Origin: Sphaerisporangium sp039871875
GTDB lineage: Bacteria; Actinomycetota; Actinomycetes; Streptosporangiales; Streptosporangiaceae
Length of the DNA stretch: 64,000 bases
NCBI RefSeq assembly: GCF_039871875.1
Contig: NZ_JBDPMD010000009.1
Location: forward strand, 62,001-126,000
Direction: 5' to 3'
Shown: positions 45,315-53,903 of the stretch, piece after piece
How the letters are laid out: the number at the start of each line of letters is the position of its first letter
Numbering within the stretch: the stretch's first letter is position 1
Translations under genes and position numbers: made by a program
The notes under the pieces: model-generated
What the model was told of the DNA's origin: nothing
The model's input: the letters and a program-made list of their open reading frames with translations, nothing else
Databases searched by the model: none

Positions 45315-46622
45315 CTACTCCTGCCACCACTCGGAGTCGTCCTCGGCCGGTGCGGAGGCCCGCTGCGAGACGGGTGCCGCGGCCGGCGCCGGGGCGGGCT
45401 TGTCGTTGACGACCGGGGTGGCCGCCAGGGCGGGCTTCGGCGCGGGCGCCGCGACCGCGGGGGCGTCGTCCATGCCCGGCAGGGCCGCGCCGCCGAGCAA
45501 CTGGCGAAGCTGGGCGAGGTGGCTCGTGATGCTGTCGCGCTGGCGGGTCAGCTCGTCCACCTGGCGCTGGGCGAGCGTACGGTTGCGCTCGGCCTCGGCC
45601 TTGGCGTCCGAGACGATGGACTCGGCGCTGGCCTTGGCCTCCGCGACCAGTTGGTCGGCGTTCTTGCGGGCGTTGGCCAGCAACTGCTTGGCGTGGGTGT
45701 CGGCCTCGCGCCGGGTCTGGTCGGCCTGCTGGGTGGCCTTGGTGGCCCGCTGCTCGGCGGTGGCGGCCCGCTGCTCGGCCTCGGCGACGAGCTTCTGCGT
45801 GGCGGCCTGCGCGGTGGCGTGACGCTCGGACTCCTGGCGCTCCGCCTCCTCGCGGCGGGCGGCGAGCTGGATCTCGAACTCGGCCTCGTCCTGGGCCCGC
45901 TTGGCCTCGGACTCCTCCAGCACCCGCTGCGCCTGCGCCCGCATCTCGTCCGCCTGGCGCTTGGCGGTGGTGAGCACCTCGTCGCGCTCGCGCTTGGTGG
46001 ACGCGCGGAGCTGGGCGACCTCACGCTCGGTGGTGGTGCGCAGCTTGGCGATCTCGCGCTCGGCGTCGGCCCGCTTCTCGGCGACCTCGTGGTCGGCGGT
46101 GGCGCGGAGCTTGGAGACCTCGCGCTCGGTGGTGGAGGTCAGCTCGTCGGACTCGCGGCGGGCGGTGGAGCGGATCTCCTCGGCCTCGCGCTCGGCGGTG
46201 GTGCGGGTCTCCTCGGCCTCACGGGTGGCCAGGGCGCGCTTCTCGGCGGCCTCGTTCTCCGCGGCGGCCCGCAGGTCGGCGGCGTCGACCTTGGCCGCGG
46301 CCTTGATCTCGTTGGCCTCGGCCCTGGCCGCCTGGACCAGCTCGGTGGCCTGCTCCTCCGCCAGGCGGAGGAGCTGCTCGATGCGTGCGCCGAGACCGGA
46401 GTAGGTCGGGCGCTCCTGCTCCTGGAGCTGGCGCTGGGAGTCGGACAGCTCACGCTGCAACGCGGCGACCTGCTCGCGTGACTGCCGCAGGTCCGTGTCG
46501 ATCTGCTTCAGATGGTCGTGAACCTGGTGCCGGTCGTAGCCACGGAGAACCACGTCGAATTCCCGCGTGGGTGCGTCTTCAAAGAAATTGTTGAGCTGGG
46601 CGTCGATGTCGGAGGACTGCAT
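45315..46622 (-). CDS. DivIVA/FilP/Scy-like coiled-coil polarity protein
   Basis: 435 residues from the ATG at 46622. The N-terminal DivIVA-like segment (about 10-50, TREFDVVLRGYDRHQVHDHL) is followed by about 320 residues of nearly uninterrupted heptad coiled coil, with repeated AEREAEEIR-type units, and a Pro/Ala-rich tail ending DDSEWWQE. In Streptomyces the polar-growth proteins FilP and Scy are encoded next to the methylmalonyl-CoA epimerase gene, the same place as here. A role in tip-focused growth is therefore likely. A single protein here stands where Streptomyces has two. Confidence 0.88.
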   Translation of the reverse strand: MQSSDIDAQLNNFFEDAPTREFDVVLRGYDRHQVHDHLKQIDTDLRQSREQVAALQRELSDSQRQLQEQERPTYSGLGARIEQLLRLAEEQATELVQAARAEANEIKAAAKVDAADLRAAAENEAAEKRALATREAEETRTTAEREAEEIRSTARRESDELTSTTEREVSKLRATADHEVAEKRADAEREIAKLRTTTEREVAQLRASTKRERDEVLTTAKRQADEMRAQAQRVLEESEAKRAQDEAEFEIQLAARREEAERQESERHATAQAATQKLVAEAEQRAATAEQRATKATQQADQTRREADTHAKQLLANARKNADQLVAEAKASAESIVSDAKAEAERNRTLAQRQVDELTRQRDSITSHLAQLRQLLGGAALPGMDDAPAVAAPAPKPALAATPVVNDKPAPAPAAAPVSQRASAPAEDDSEWWQE

Positions 46623-46891
46623 GAGGCTCGATCCTGGGTTGTCGAGACGGCTACACGGGCCGGACGAGGGGCGGACATCCGAGGCGAGGCCCCGCCATCG
46701 CCCACGCGTGCCCGGCACAGGGCCATCGCGGAGCTCGGGTGCGCTCGCTCGCAGTCCTGCGCTGGGCTCGCCCGTCCATGGCGGGATCCACGTCCGGTGG
46801 TAGGTCAGCGTACTCCGGTGTTGCCGAATTGGAGGTCCCGACCGACTTTCTGCGTGACTTGTTACGAATAGGCCATTGTTGAGTTTCGCTG

Positions 46892-47320
46892 CTAGGACTG
46901 GCGCCGGGGGGACTCCACCAGCTCTGTCAACACTCCTCCCACATCTTTCGGATGAAGAAACGCGATTGAGGTGCCCATTGCCCCGTGCCGGGGCTCCTTG
47001 TCGATGACGCGGATGCCGATGGCCGCCATCTCCCTGATGGCCTTCGGCAGATCGGGCACGCCGTACGCGATGTGGTGGATGCCCTCGCCGCGGCGGGCGA
47101 GGAAGCGGCCGACGGGGGTGTCGGGACGCAGCGGCTGGACGAGCTGGATGTACGAGCCGCCGCCCTCGCCGTCCGCGATGTGCAGCATGGCCTCGTTCAC
47201 GCCCTGTTCCTCATTGATTTCGCGGCTGACCACCGTGACGTCGAAGACCTTCTCGTAGAAAGCGATCTTCTCGTCGAGATCGTGGCAGGCGATGCCCACG
47301 TGGTCGATTCTCAGCAGCAT
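46892..47320 (-). CDS. mce: Methylmalonyl-CoA epimerase
   Basis: Interconverts (R)- and (S)-methylmalonyl-CoA in propionate, odd-chain and polyketide-precursor metabolism. 142 residues from the ATG at 47320, with GGAGGAGG upstream. VOC-fold metal ligands appear as His in RIDHVGIA, His in GIHHIAYGV and Glu in LTELVE. It diverges from the thiolase gene, a common actinobacterial arrangement. Confidence 0.96.
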   Translation of the reverse strand: MLLRIDHVGIACHDLDEKIAFYEKVFDVTVVSREINEEQGVNEAMLHIADGEGGGSYIQLVQPLRPDTPVGRFLARRGEGIHHIAYGVPDLPKAIREMAAIGIRVIDKEPRHGAMGTSIAFLHPKDVGGVLTELVESPRRQS

Positions 47321-47462
47321 TGCGTACTCCTCCTCCGCCCCGTCCCTGCTCGACGGGACGCTCCCGCGGGGGCGCTCCCGCGGCGACCTCCCCCGAGGTC
47401 GTCGTACGGTCTCTCCTAGGTATGGTGACAAAGTCGCCCACGACCCCATCATGGAGGCCCCG
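47321..47462. promoter_or_regulatory. Divergent mce/thiolase control region
   Basis: 142 nt with two inverted repeats: CGTCCC-N8-GGGACG (47341-47360) and CGACCTC-CCCC-GAGGTCG (47384-47401). Between them is a direct repeat GCTCCCGCGG (about 47360 and 47374). A possible -10 TATGGT is at 47421-47426 for the thiolase. The symmetric elements could bind a shared regulator of acyl-CoA metabolism. None can be named. Confidence 0.5.
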
Positions 47463-48668
47463 GTGTCCAGTTCTCCCGAAGTCAGGCGTTCGGTCATCGT
47501 CGCTGGGGCCCGCACCCCTATCGGGCGTCTCCTCGGCGCTCTGGCAGGGGTTTCCGCCGTCGAGCTGGGCGGCATCGTGATCAAAGCCGCGCTGGAGCGG
47601 TCCGGCGTCGCCCCCGAGCGGGTGCAGTACGTGATCATGGGTCAGGTGCTGCAGGCCGGGGCCGGGCAGATCCCCTCGCGCCAGGCCGCGGTGAAGGCCG
47701 GCATCCCGATGACCGTGCCCTCCTTGACGATCAACAAGGTCTGCCTGTCCGGCCTGGACGCCATCGCCCTGGCCGACCAGCTCATCAGGGCCGGGGAGTT
47801 CGACATCGTGGTGGCGGGCGGCATGGAGTCCATGACCAACGCGCCCCACCTGCTGCCCGGCCTGCGCAAGGGCGTCAAGTACGGCCCGGCCGGCATCCAG
47901 GACTCGATGGCCCTGGACGGCCTCACGGACGTCTTCGACCAGGTCTCGATGGGGGAGTCCACCGAGCGCCACAACACCCGCCTCGGGCTCGGCAGGGCCG
48001 AGCAGGACGCCTTCTCCGCCCGCTCCCACCAGCTCGCCGCCGCCGCGATCAAGGACGGCCGCTTCGACGACGAGATCGTGCCGGTGAGCCTGCCGCAGCG
48101 CAAGGGCGACCCGGTGGTCTTCTCCGCCGATGAGGGCGTGCGCGGCGACACCACCGTGGAGACGCTGGCGGGGCTGCGGCCCGCGTTCGCCAAGGACGGC
48201 ACGATCACGGCCGGGTCGGCGTCCCAGATCTCCGACGGCGCGTGCGCGGTCGTGGTGATGTCCAAGGCCAAGGCCGAGGAGCTCGGCCTGCCGTGGCTCG
48301 CCGAGATCGGCGCGCACGGCAACGTCGCGGGGCCGGACAACTCGCTGCAGTCCCAGCCCGCCAACGCCATCGCGCAGGCCCTCGGCAAGCAGGGGCTCAC
48401 CGTGGACGACCTCGACCTGGTCGAGATCAACGAGGCGTTCGCCGCGGTCGTGCTGCAGTCGGTCAAGGAGCTCGGCGTGCCGCAGGACAAGGTCAACGTG
48501 AACGGCGGCGGCATCGCCCTCGGCCACCCCATCGGCGCGTCGGGCGCCCGCATCGTGCTGACGCTCGCGCACGAGCTGCGCCGCCGCGGCGGGGGCACCG
48601 GCGCGGCGGGGCTGTGCGGCGGCGGGGGTCAGGGCGACGCCCTCATCATCACCGTCCCTGCTTCCTGA
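47463..48668 (+). CDS. Acetyl-CoA C-acetyltransferase (thiolase)
   Basis: 401 residues from GTG 47463, preferred because GGAGG lies 5 nt upstream; an ATG at 47451 has no ribosome site. It condenses or cleaves acetoacetyl-CoA. The acyl-accepting cysteine is in NKVCLSG, the catalytic His in ALGHPIGASG and the second Cys in GLCGGGGQG. Divergent from mce. It may work with the 3-hydroxyacyl-CoA dehydrogenase at 40513. Confidence 0.95.
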   Translation: MSSSPEVRRSVIVAGARTPIGRLLGALAGVSAVELGGIVIKAALERSGVAPERVQYVIMGQVLQAGAGQIPSRQAAVKAGIPMTVPSLTINKVCLSGLDAIALADQLIRAGEFDIVVAGGMESMTNAPHLLPGLRKGVKYGPAGIQDSMALDGLTDVFDQVSMGESTERHNTRLGLGRAEQDAFSARSHQLAAAAIKDGRFDDEIVPVSLPQRKGDPVVFSADEGVRGDTTVETLAGLRPAFAKDGTITAGSASQISDGACAVVVMSKAKAEELGLPWLAEIGAHGNVAGPDNSLQSQPANAIAQALGKQGLTVDDLDLVEINEAFAAVVLQSVKELGVPQDKVNVNGGGIALGHPIGASGARIVLTLAHELRRRGGGTGAAGLCGGGGQGDALIITVPAS

Positions 48669-48684
48669 GCGGCCCGCCACGCCG

Positions 48685-49386
48685 TCAGGGCTCGTCGGCG
48701 AACTTGACCGTCACCTTGGTGAACCCCAGCGACTTGAGCATGCCCTCCAGCATCAGCTTGGTGTTCTGGTCGGCGCGTTGCCGCAGGTCGCTCTGCTGGG
48801 CCGCCTCGGCGATCTTCTTCGTGGCCAGCACGTAGAGCTCCTGCTGGTCCTGCGGGCTGTTCGACAGCATGTCCTGGAACCGGTCGAACAGGCCGCGTTC
48901 ATGGGCGTACACGTGTGATTTCTCGTTGTCCAGGTTGGGGCGTTCCAGTTGGGCACGGGGCAGCCGCACCGTCACCTCGGTGCGGTCGGGGGAGACGGTG
49001 AGCGCGTCCTCCTTCAGCCCGGCGAAGTCGACGTACGCGTCCACGCTCCCCACGCCGATGAACAGGGTGCGCGAGCCCTTCAGCGCGTCGGGCAGGAAGG
49101 GGGCGTCCTTCTCCAGGTCCACGATCACCTGGAAGTTGCCGCTCGCGGCCTGGAAGCGGCTCATGTCCTGGATCGACTGGAGCAGCACCGGCGGGCTGCG
49201 GTCGACGTTCCGCGTCCCGAAGGGATCTATGTAGGTCCAGGCGAGCCAGGCTCCTCCGGCGAGCAGCACGACGGCGACCAGGGCGGCGGCGAGGTACCGC
49301 CGGCCGCGGCCGGAGCGGCGTCGTTCGAACGCTTCGGCGTCGGTGGGCGGGTATCCCGTCCGGGAGGGCGGCGAGTCGCGTTTCAC
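48685..49386 (-). CDS. DUF4230 membrane-anchored protein
   Basis: 233 residues from GTG 49386. The basic, cytoplasmic N-terminus is followed by one membrane helix (about 31-50); the rest is extracytoplasmic, with VLLQSIQDMSRFQAASGNFQ and GSVDAYVDFAGL, characteristic of DUF4230. Function unknown. It converges with the thiolase, leaving only 16 nt between stops. Confidence 0.88.
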   Translation of the reverse strand: MKRDSPPSRTGYPPTDAEAFERRRSGRGRRYLAAALVAVVLLAGGAWLAWTYIDPFGTRNVDRSPPVLLQSIQDMSRFQAASGNFQVIVDLEKDAPFLPDALKGSRTLFIGVGSVDAYVDFAGLKEDALTVSPDRTEVTVRLPRAQLERPNLDNEKSHVYAHERGLFDRFQDMLSNSPQDQQELYVLATKKIAEAAQQSDLRQRADQNTKLMLEGMLKSLGFTKVTVKFADEP

Positions 49387-49468
49387 GGCGGAGATTCTTC
49401 CCGAGAAGCACCCCTTCTCACCTTCCGTGGCGATAGGTCAGCGGAGTGGCACGTCAGGGGTGGTACGC

Positions 49469-50992
49469 CTACGGACGCGGCGCCGGGCCGACCGGCAGCG
49501 TCGGGTACGGCGACCCGGGCACCGGCGTCTGCGGCGGGTAACGCACCACGCCTCCGGCCGGCCGGCCGCGCAGGGCGGCCGAGTGGTGGCGTGCCCCGCC
49601 GCCGAAGTGGGAGGCGTGCAGGCGGCAGGTCGCGAAGTCGGTGTAGAACATGCGCAGCCAGTCGCGCCGCTGGCTCTCCGCCAGCGTGGAGAACCACCCC
49701 GCCGCCGCCTGGTGGCCCGCCAGCGGCCCCGCGGGCAGCGGGTGCCCGCGCAGCCAGGCCGCCACGATGGCGCGGTACCCCTCGGCCGCGGTCCCCTCGC
49801 AGGGCCGGGTCAGCCCGCCGACGAACTCCGACGCCGCGCGGTCGGCGTACCCGGGGGCGAGGTCGTCCACGTGGATGGTCACCACGCCGGGGCCGGGGTC
49901 ACCGGCGTCGTCGCGGGAGCGCTGCTCGACCCGGGAGAACGCGGCCGGCGTGCCGGTCAGCCGCGCGGCCATCGTGGTGAACTCGGCGCCGAGCTCGGTC
50001 AGGCCGGCGCGCATGCCGGGGTGCACGCACACCGTGATCGGCCACTCCTGGCAGCTGTAGGCCATCGGCTCGGCCGCGGCCACCGCCTGCGGGCGGGTCA
50101 CCATGCGGGCCATGCCCGCGCCGGCCACCAGCACCGCGAGCACCGCCAGGGCGAGCGCGAGGGGGCGCCGGGTGACGACGGCCGTCCAGGCGAGCAGCAG
50201 GGCGCCGGTGACGCCGAGCAGCCACAGCGCCTGGTCGGTGAACGCGGCCTGGCTGAGCCCGGTGAACGGGTCGTACGGCTCGGCGACACCCGGCGCGAGC
50301 CTGGCCGCCCACGACGGGCCGCCCACCGGGCTCGCGGTGAGCAGCACGTAGCTGCCCGCGCCCGCGGCGAGCGGCGTGAGCGTCCACGGCAGCGCCCATC
50401 CGGCGATCCACCCGAGCACCGCGTACAGCGCCAGCCCCGCCGCCCCCACGGCGAGCCCGGTGGGTGCCAGGTGCCCCGCCTGCTCGGTCAGGAAGGCCTT
50501 CATGGCGAGCACACTCACCGTCGCCCCGAACGCCCCCACCACGACCGCGAGGATCGCCAGCGGCGCCCTCAGCACCCGCCACCCGGGCACCCGTCCCCGC
50601 GCGGCGCCGCCGCGGCGCAGGCCGAGGCGCACGCGCCAGGTCAGACCGCCGCGCGTGCCCTCGGGCACGCCGTCACGCCGGTTCAGACCGCCGCGCGTGC
50701 CCTCGGGCACGCCGTCACGCCCGGCCGGGCCACGGCGGACGCGCCGAGGTGTGCCGCCGCGGGACGGTGAGGCGCGGCGGGCGCGTACGGCCACCCACGC
50801 GCCGAAGGCGGCGGCGACCGGGCCGGTCAGGCGCAGCGACCCGATGACCGCCACGACGAGGTTCTCCCATGCGGAGACGCCGGGTACCAGGACGCTCCAC
50901 GCGGCGAGCAGGCCCAGCGCGAGCAGCGTCCCTACCGCCACCAGCGCGCTGTGCTTCAGCTCCTCGCGTGAAACGCCCCTTTGCTCAAGCAC
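49469..50992 (-). CDS. Multi-pass membrane protein with extracytoplasmic Cys-containing domain
   Basis: 507 residues from GTG 50992. About seven membrane helices fall between residues 15 and 305, interrupted by a basic cytoplasmic loop with a duplicated RDGVPEGTRGGL segment. A C-terminal domain of about 200 residues begins YSCQEWPITVCVHPGMRAGL, with two cysteines. Similar actinomycete proteins sit beside ABC-type ATPases; no ATPase is adjacent here. I do not recognise a function. Confidence 0.78.
   Translation of the reverse strand: MLEQRGVSREELKHSALVAVGTLLALGLLAAWSVLVPGVSAWENLVVAVIGSLRLTGPVAAAFGAWVAVRARRASPSRGGTPRRVRRGPAGRDGVPEGTRGGLNRRDGVPEGTRGGLTWRVRLGLRRGGAARGRVPGWRVLRAPLAILAVVVGAFGATVSVLAMKAFLTEQAGHLAPTGLAVGAAGLALYAVLGWIAGWALPWTLTPLAAGAGSYVLLTASPVGGPSWAARLAPGVAEPYDPFTGLSQAAFTDQALWLLGVTGALLLAWTAVVTRRPLALALAVLAVLVAGAGMARMVTRPQAVAAAEPMAYSCQEWPITVCVHPGMRAGLTELGAEFTTMAARLTGTPAAFSRVEQRSRDDAGDPGPGVVTIHVDDLAPGYADRAASEFVGGLTRPCEGTAAEGYRAIVAAWLRGHPLPAGPLAGHQAAAGWFSTLAESQRRDWLRMFYTDFATCRLHASHFGGGARHHSAALRGRPAGGVVRYPPQTPVPGSPYPTLPVGPAPRP
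50650..50730. repeat. 39-nt direct duplication within the membrane protein gene
   Basis: The stretch CCGCCGCGCGTGCCCTCGGG plus CACGCCGTCACGCC occurs twice, in frame, spaced 39 nt apart, encoding two copies of RDGVPEGTRGGL on the leftward gene. The copies are almost identical, so the duplication is recent. Confidence 0.75.
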
Positions 50993-51338
50993 GGCCCCGC
51001 GTGGACCGGAGAACCGGCCACGCAGTCCGCACGTCGTTCGTGCCGTTCACTTTCAAGACCCCCGTTGCCTGGATGAGTGGCGCGCCATCCGGATGCCGGC
51101 CCCTTGGCATCCTCCGCCCGGCCGCCTTCGCCGCCGCCGGTCCGTTCACGGGATCACGTGTGATGCCTCGCGCCGGACGGCAGGGCTTTCCCCATGCTTT
51201 GGGTCGGGCTTTGCCGCGCCTCACCTCTTGACGTGCCCACCTTAACGGAGCGTGATGTTTGGTGTCCCGCTTCTTGGGTACGGATGGCAATTCCGGTCAC
51301 CCAGTGTCAGTGGACGCGACAGGCGCTAGCGTAAGCGT
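50993..51338. other. 346-nt spacer between membrane protein and marR
   Basis: Divergent intergenic region. I see no supportable gene: a leftward open frame covers much of it but has no family sequence and no ribosome site. For marR, TAGCGT at 51327-51332 followed by six nt and GTG suggests a leaderless start. Promoter elements for the leftward gene are not clear. Confidence 0.5.
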
Positions 51339-51878
51339 GTGTCAATCGGTGTACCTAAGCCGCTCAACCTGCCGTTCGACCCCATCGAGCGCGCCGCGGA
51401 CACGTGGCGCGTGCACTTCGGGCCGTCCTCCGCCATGGCAGCCGTCACGTCGATCATGAGAGCGCATCAGATCCTGCTCGGGCAACTGGACACGCTGCTC
51501 CGGCCGCACGACTTGACCTTCGCGCGCTACGAGGCGCTGGTGCTCCTCACCTTCAGCCGCACCGGCTCTCTGGCGTTGTCGCGCATCGGCGAACGGCTGA
51601 TGGTCCACCCGACCAGCGTCACCAACACGGTGGACCGCCTGGAGCGCGCCGGCCTGGTGCGCCGGGTGCGCAACCCCGCGGACGGGCGCGGCATCCTCGC
51701 CCAGATCACCGAGAAGGGTCGCGAGGTGGTCAAACGGGCCACCGACGACCTCATGGCCGCCGACTTCTGCCTCGGCATGTACGGCGAGTCCGACCTGGTG
51801 CACATGTTCGACCTGCTGCGCACCATCCGCGTGGCGGCGGGCGACTTCCCCGGCGAGGCCAAGGCCCCGGACGCCTGA
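51339..51878 (+). CDS. MarR-family regulator
   Basis: 179 residues from GTG 51339. Probably translated from a leaderless mRNA (-10 TAGCGT 6 nt upstream, no Shine-Dalgarno). The winged HTH occupies about residues 65-135: LALSRIGERLMVHPTSVTNTVDRLERAGLVRR, then the wing with NPADGRGILAQIT. Flanking helices form the dimer interface. It belongs to a conserved actinobacterial group near the mce/thiolase locus; its target is unknown. A strong terminator follows. Confidence 0.93.
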   Translation: MSIGVPKPLNLPFDPIERAADTWRVHFGPSSAMAAVTSIMRAHQILLGQLDTLLRPHDLTFARYEALVLLTFSRTGSLALSRIGERLMVHPTSVTNTVDRLERAGLVRRVRNPADGRGILAQITEKGREVVKRATDDLMAADFCLGMYGESDLVHMFDLLRTIRVAAGDFPGEAKAPDA

Positions 51879-51930
51879 GCGCCGCCTCCCGCGGTGACCG
51901 CCGCCCGTCCCGCGCAGGGGCCGCCGGCCC

Positions 51931-51983
51931 TTCCGCGCCGGTCACGCGGAAGGGGCCCGCCCTGTGCGGACGGGCCCCTTCTT
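51931..51983 (+). terminator. Tandem terminator hairpins after marR
   Basis: First stem TTCCGCG-CCGGTCA-CGCGGAA (51931-51951); second stem GGGGCCCG (51952-51959), 11-nt loop, CGGGCCCC (51971-51978), followed by TTCTT. The stems are back to back. This is a good intrinsic terminator for marR, and the stems may also stop the convergent subtilase transcript. Confidence 0.8.
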
Positions 51984-52020
51984 CGGGGTGGCCGGTGACC
52001 CGGCCGGTGGTGCGTGCGGC

Positions 52021-53736
52021 TTACCGGACGGCGCGCAGGGCGTCGACGATGCCCTTGCCGTAGAAGCCGTTGGAGAAGGTGCTGCCCTCGCAGGTGTGGG
52101 TCGCCGTCACCGTCTGCCCGCTCGGCAGGATGCGGGTGTAGGTGTACGCCGGCGGGGTCGGGCACGGGGTCTTGGTGGCGGTGCCCTTGAGGATCGCCTC
52201 CACCAGGTTCGGGTTCATGGTCTTGCCGCCGCGCCAGTCACGCGTGCCGTACTTGCTCACGATCAGCGCCGCGACGCCGGCCGCGCGGGGCGAGGCCATG
52301 GACGTGCCCTGCAGGTACTGGTAGTACGCGCAGGTGGTGCCCTTGCAGTCCTTCACCACGTAGTCCACCGTGGGCTCCCCGTTCTCGTCGATCTCGCCGA
52401 AGGCGATGGCGAGGGACTTGGGGTAGGCGGACAGCGTGGCCTTGCTGACGTCCCGCGTGTTGCCCGGCGTGTCGTAGACGTCGCCACCGGGGGAGGCGAC
52501 GTCGACGTAACCGTTGCCGAAGCTGGAGAAGTACGACTTGCGCTTGCTGATGCCGGTGGAGGACACCGCGATCACGTTCTGGCCCTCACCGGGCATGGAC
52601 AGGCAGCTCGCCGGGATGGTGCGGGTGCGGGGGGCCTCGCCGGGCACGCTGGCGAAGTTCGGGCTGCCGCTGTCGACGTAGGTCTTGGTGTAGTCGGCGG
52701 CCTGGTTGCCGGCGGCGGCGACGAGGGTGACGCCCTTGCGGTGCGCGTAGTCCAGGGCGCGCTGCGCGGCGGCGATGATCGTCGCCTGCTCGGCCCGGTC
52801 CTCGGGGGAGTCCGCCGGGTTGTCGGTGCAGTTGAACAGCCAGGGGTCGATGTAGTAGCTCATGTTGGCCACGTCCACGCCGATGTCACCGGCGTAGGTC
52901 AGGGCGTCCACGGTCGACTGCAGGAAGAAGTAGCCCGAGTCCTGACCGGCGCGAAGGTTCACCAGGGTGACGCCGGGGGCGACACCGGTGACGCCGAGCT
53001 TGTTGATGGGGGAGGCGATCGACGACGCCACGTGGGTGCCGTGACCGTTCTCGTCCACGTCCGCCGGGTCGTTGCACGACTGGTCCGGCTCGTCCTCGCA
53101 GGGGCCGTCCACATCTTCGCCGTTGGCGTCCACGGGGACGTCGACCGTGAAGTTGCGGCTCAGGGCGCCGTTGAAGTTGGGGGCGATGTCGGGGTGTGAG
53201 CCGTCGATGCCGGTGTCGAGTACAGCGACAAGCACCTTCTTGTCGCCCTTTTCGTACTTGTGCGCCTCCTCGGCGTGGATCTGCTTCATGTCCCACTGCA
53301 GATCCGAGAGAGGCTCGGCCTTGGTGCTACGGCCGCGGTGCACCGTGCCGTACCCCCGGCCTTCCTTCTCGATGGCCTTGGCCAGCTCCGCCGCGCGGGC
53401 GGCTTCGCTCGCCCTCGCGCTCTTGGGGACGCTGCCGATGCTGCGGTCGTGCGCGACGCCCTCGACGGCGCCACTGGCCCTGACCGCGTCGGCGAAGCCT
53501 GGGTTCTGCGTCGACACCGTGGCCAGGCCGACCGCGGTGTTCACTTTGAGGACGCTGCCGCCCGCCGCTTCGATCGCCTTCTGGGCGTCCGCGGCGACGG
53601 CACCTTCCTTGTACAGGACGACGTACTGGGTCGTGGTCGCCGGCGCGGCCTCTGCCGGACCTGCTTGCGCCGGGTTGGCCGCTGTCGCCGCGATCAGTGC
53701 GGCAGCCGCGGTTACGACGATGACGCGTCTCAACAC
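52021..53736 (-). CDS. Secreted subtilisin-like serine protease (S8)
   Basis: 571 residues. The GTG at 53736 (or TTG 53733, which has better spacing from GGAGG) starts a clean Sec signal MLRRVIVVTAAAALIAATAA. An Inhibitor_I9-like propeptide spans about 35-100. The catalytic triad is complete: Asp174 (AVLDTGIDG), His232 (NGHGTHVAS) and Ser479 (LQGTSMASP), with oxyanion Asn344. Several cysteines suggest disulfides. An upstream ATG at 53772 lies in the loop of a hairpin and is less likely as start. The protein is probably an exported, self-processing protease. Confidence 0.94.
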   Translation of the reverse strand: MLRRVIVVTAAAALIAATAANPAQAGPAEAAPATTTQYVVLYKEGAVAADAQKAIEAAGGSVLKVNTAVGLATVSTQNPGFADAVRASGAVEGVAHDRSIGSVPKSARASEAARAAELAKAIEKEGRGYGTVHRGRSTKAEPLSDLQWDMKQIHAEEAHKYEKGDKKVLVAVLDTGIDGSHPDIAPNFNGALSRNFTVDVPVDANGEDVDGPCEDEPDQSCNDPADVDENGHGTHVASSIASPINKLGVTGVAPGVTLVNLRAGQDSGYFFLQSTVDALTYAGDIGVDVANMSYYIDPWLFNCTDNPADSPEDRAEQATIIAAAQRALDYAHRKGVTLVAAAGNQAADYTKTYVDSGSPNFASVPGEAPRTRTIPASCLSMPGEGQNVIAVSSTGISKRKSYFSSFGNGYVDVASPGGDVYDTPGNTRDVSKATLSAYPKSLAIAFGEIDENGEPTVDYVVKDCKGTTCAYYQYLQGTSMASPRAAGVAALIVSKYGTRDWRGGKTMNPNLVEAILKGTATKTPCPTPPAYTYTRILPSGQTVTATHTCEGSTFSNGFYGKGIVDALRAVR

Positions 53737-53761
53737 CCACCTCCAAGTGAGCTGAACTTCT

Positions 53762-53790
53762 GCGGAGTTCATATTTCGGGATAACTCCGC
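53762..53790. promoter_or_regulatory. Inverted repeat in the subtilase leader
   Basis: GCGGAGTT (53762-53769), 13 nt, AACTCCGC (53783-53790): a perfect 8-bp repeat about 26 nt upstream of the preferred subtilase start. It may be an operator in the divergent subtilase/thioredoxin region, or an mRNA stem in the subtilase leader. Confidence 0.6.
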
Positions 53791-53903
53791 GTCGTGACAG
53801 TCCCGTGAGGATTTGCGATAAAGGTGTGACATAGCGCCGTGCGCGGCCGGTTACCGTCCCCACGCGATGCTGAGCACCCGGCGGATGCGGCAGGATTAGG
53901 GGT

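Noticed and set aside
50985..51290. 101-codon leftward ORF between the membrane protein and marR
   Set aside because: No ribosome site, no recognisable domain, and it overlaps the start of the membrane protein gene.
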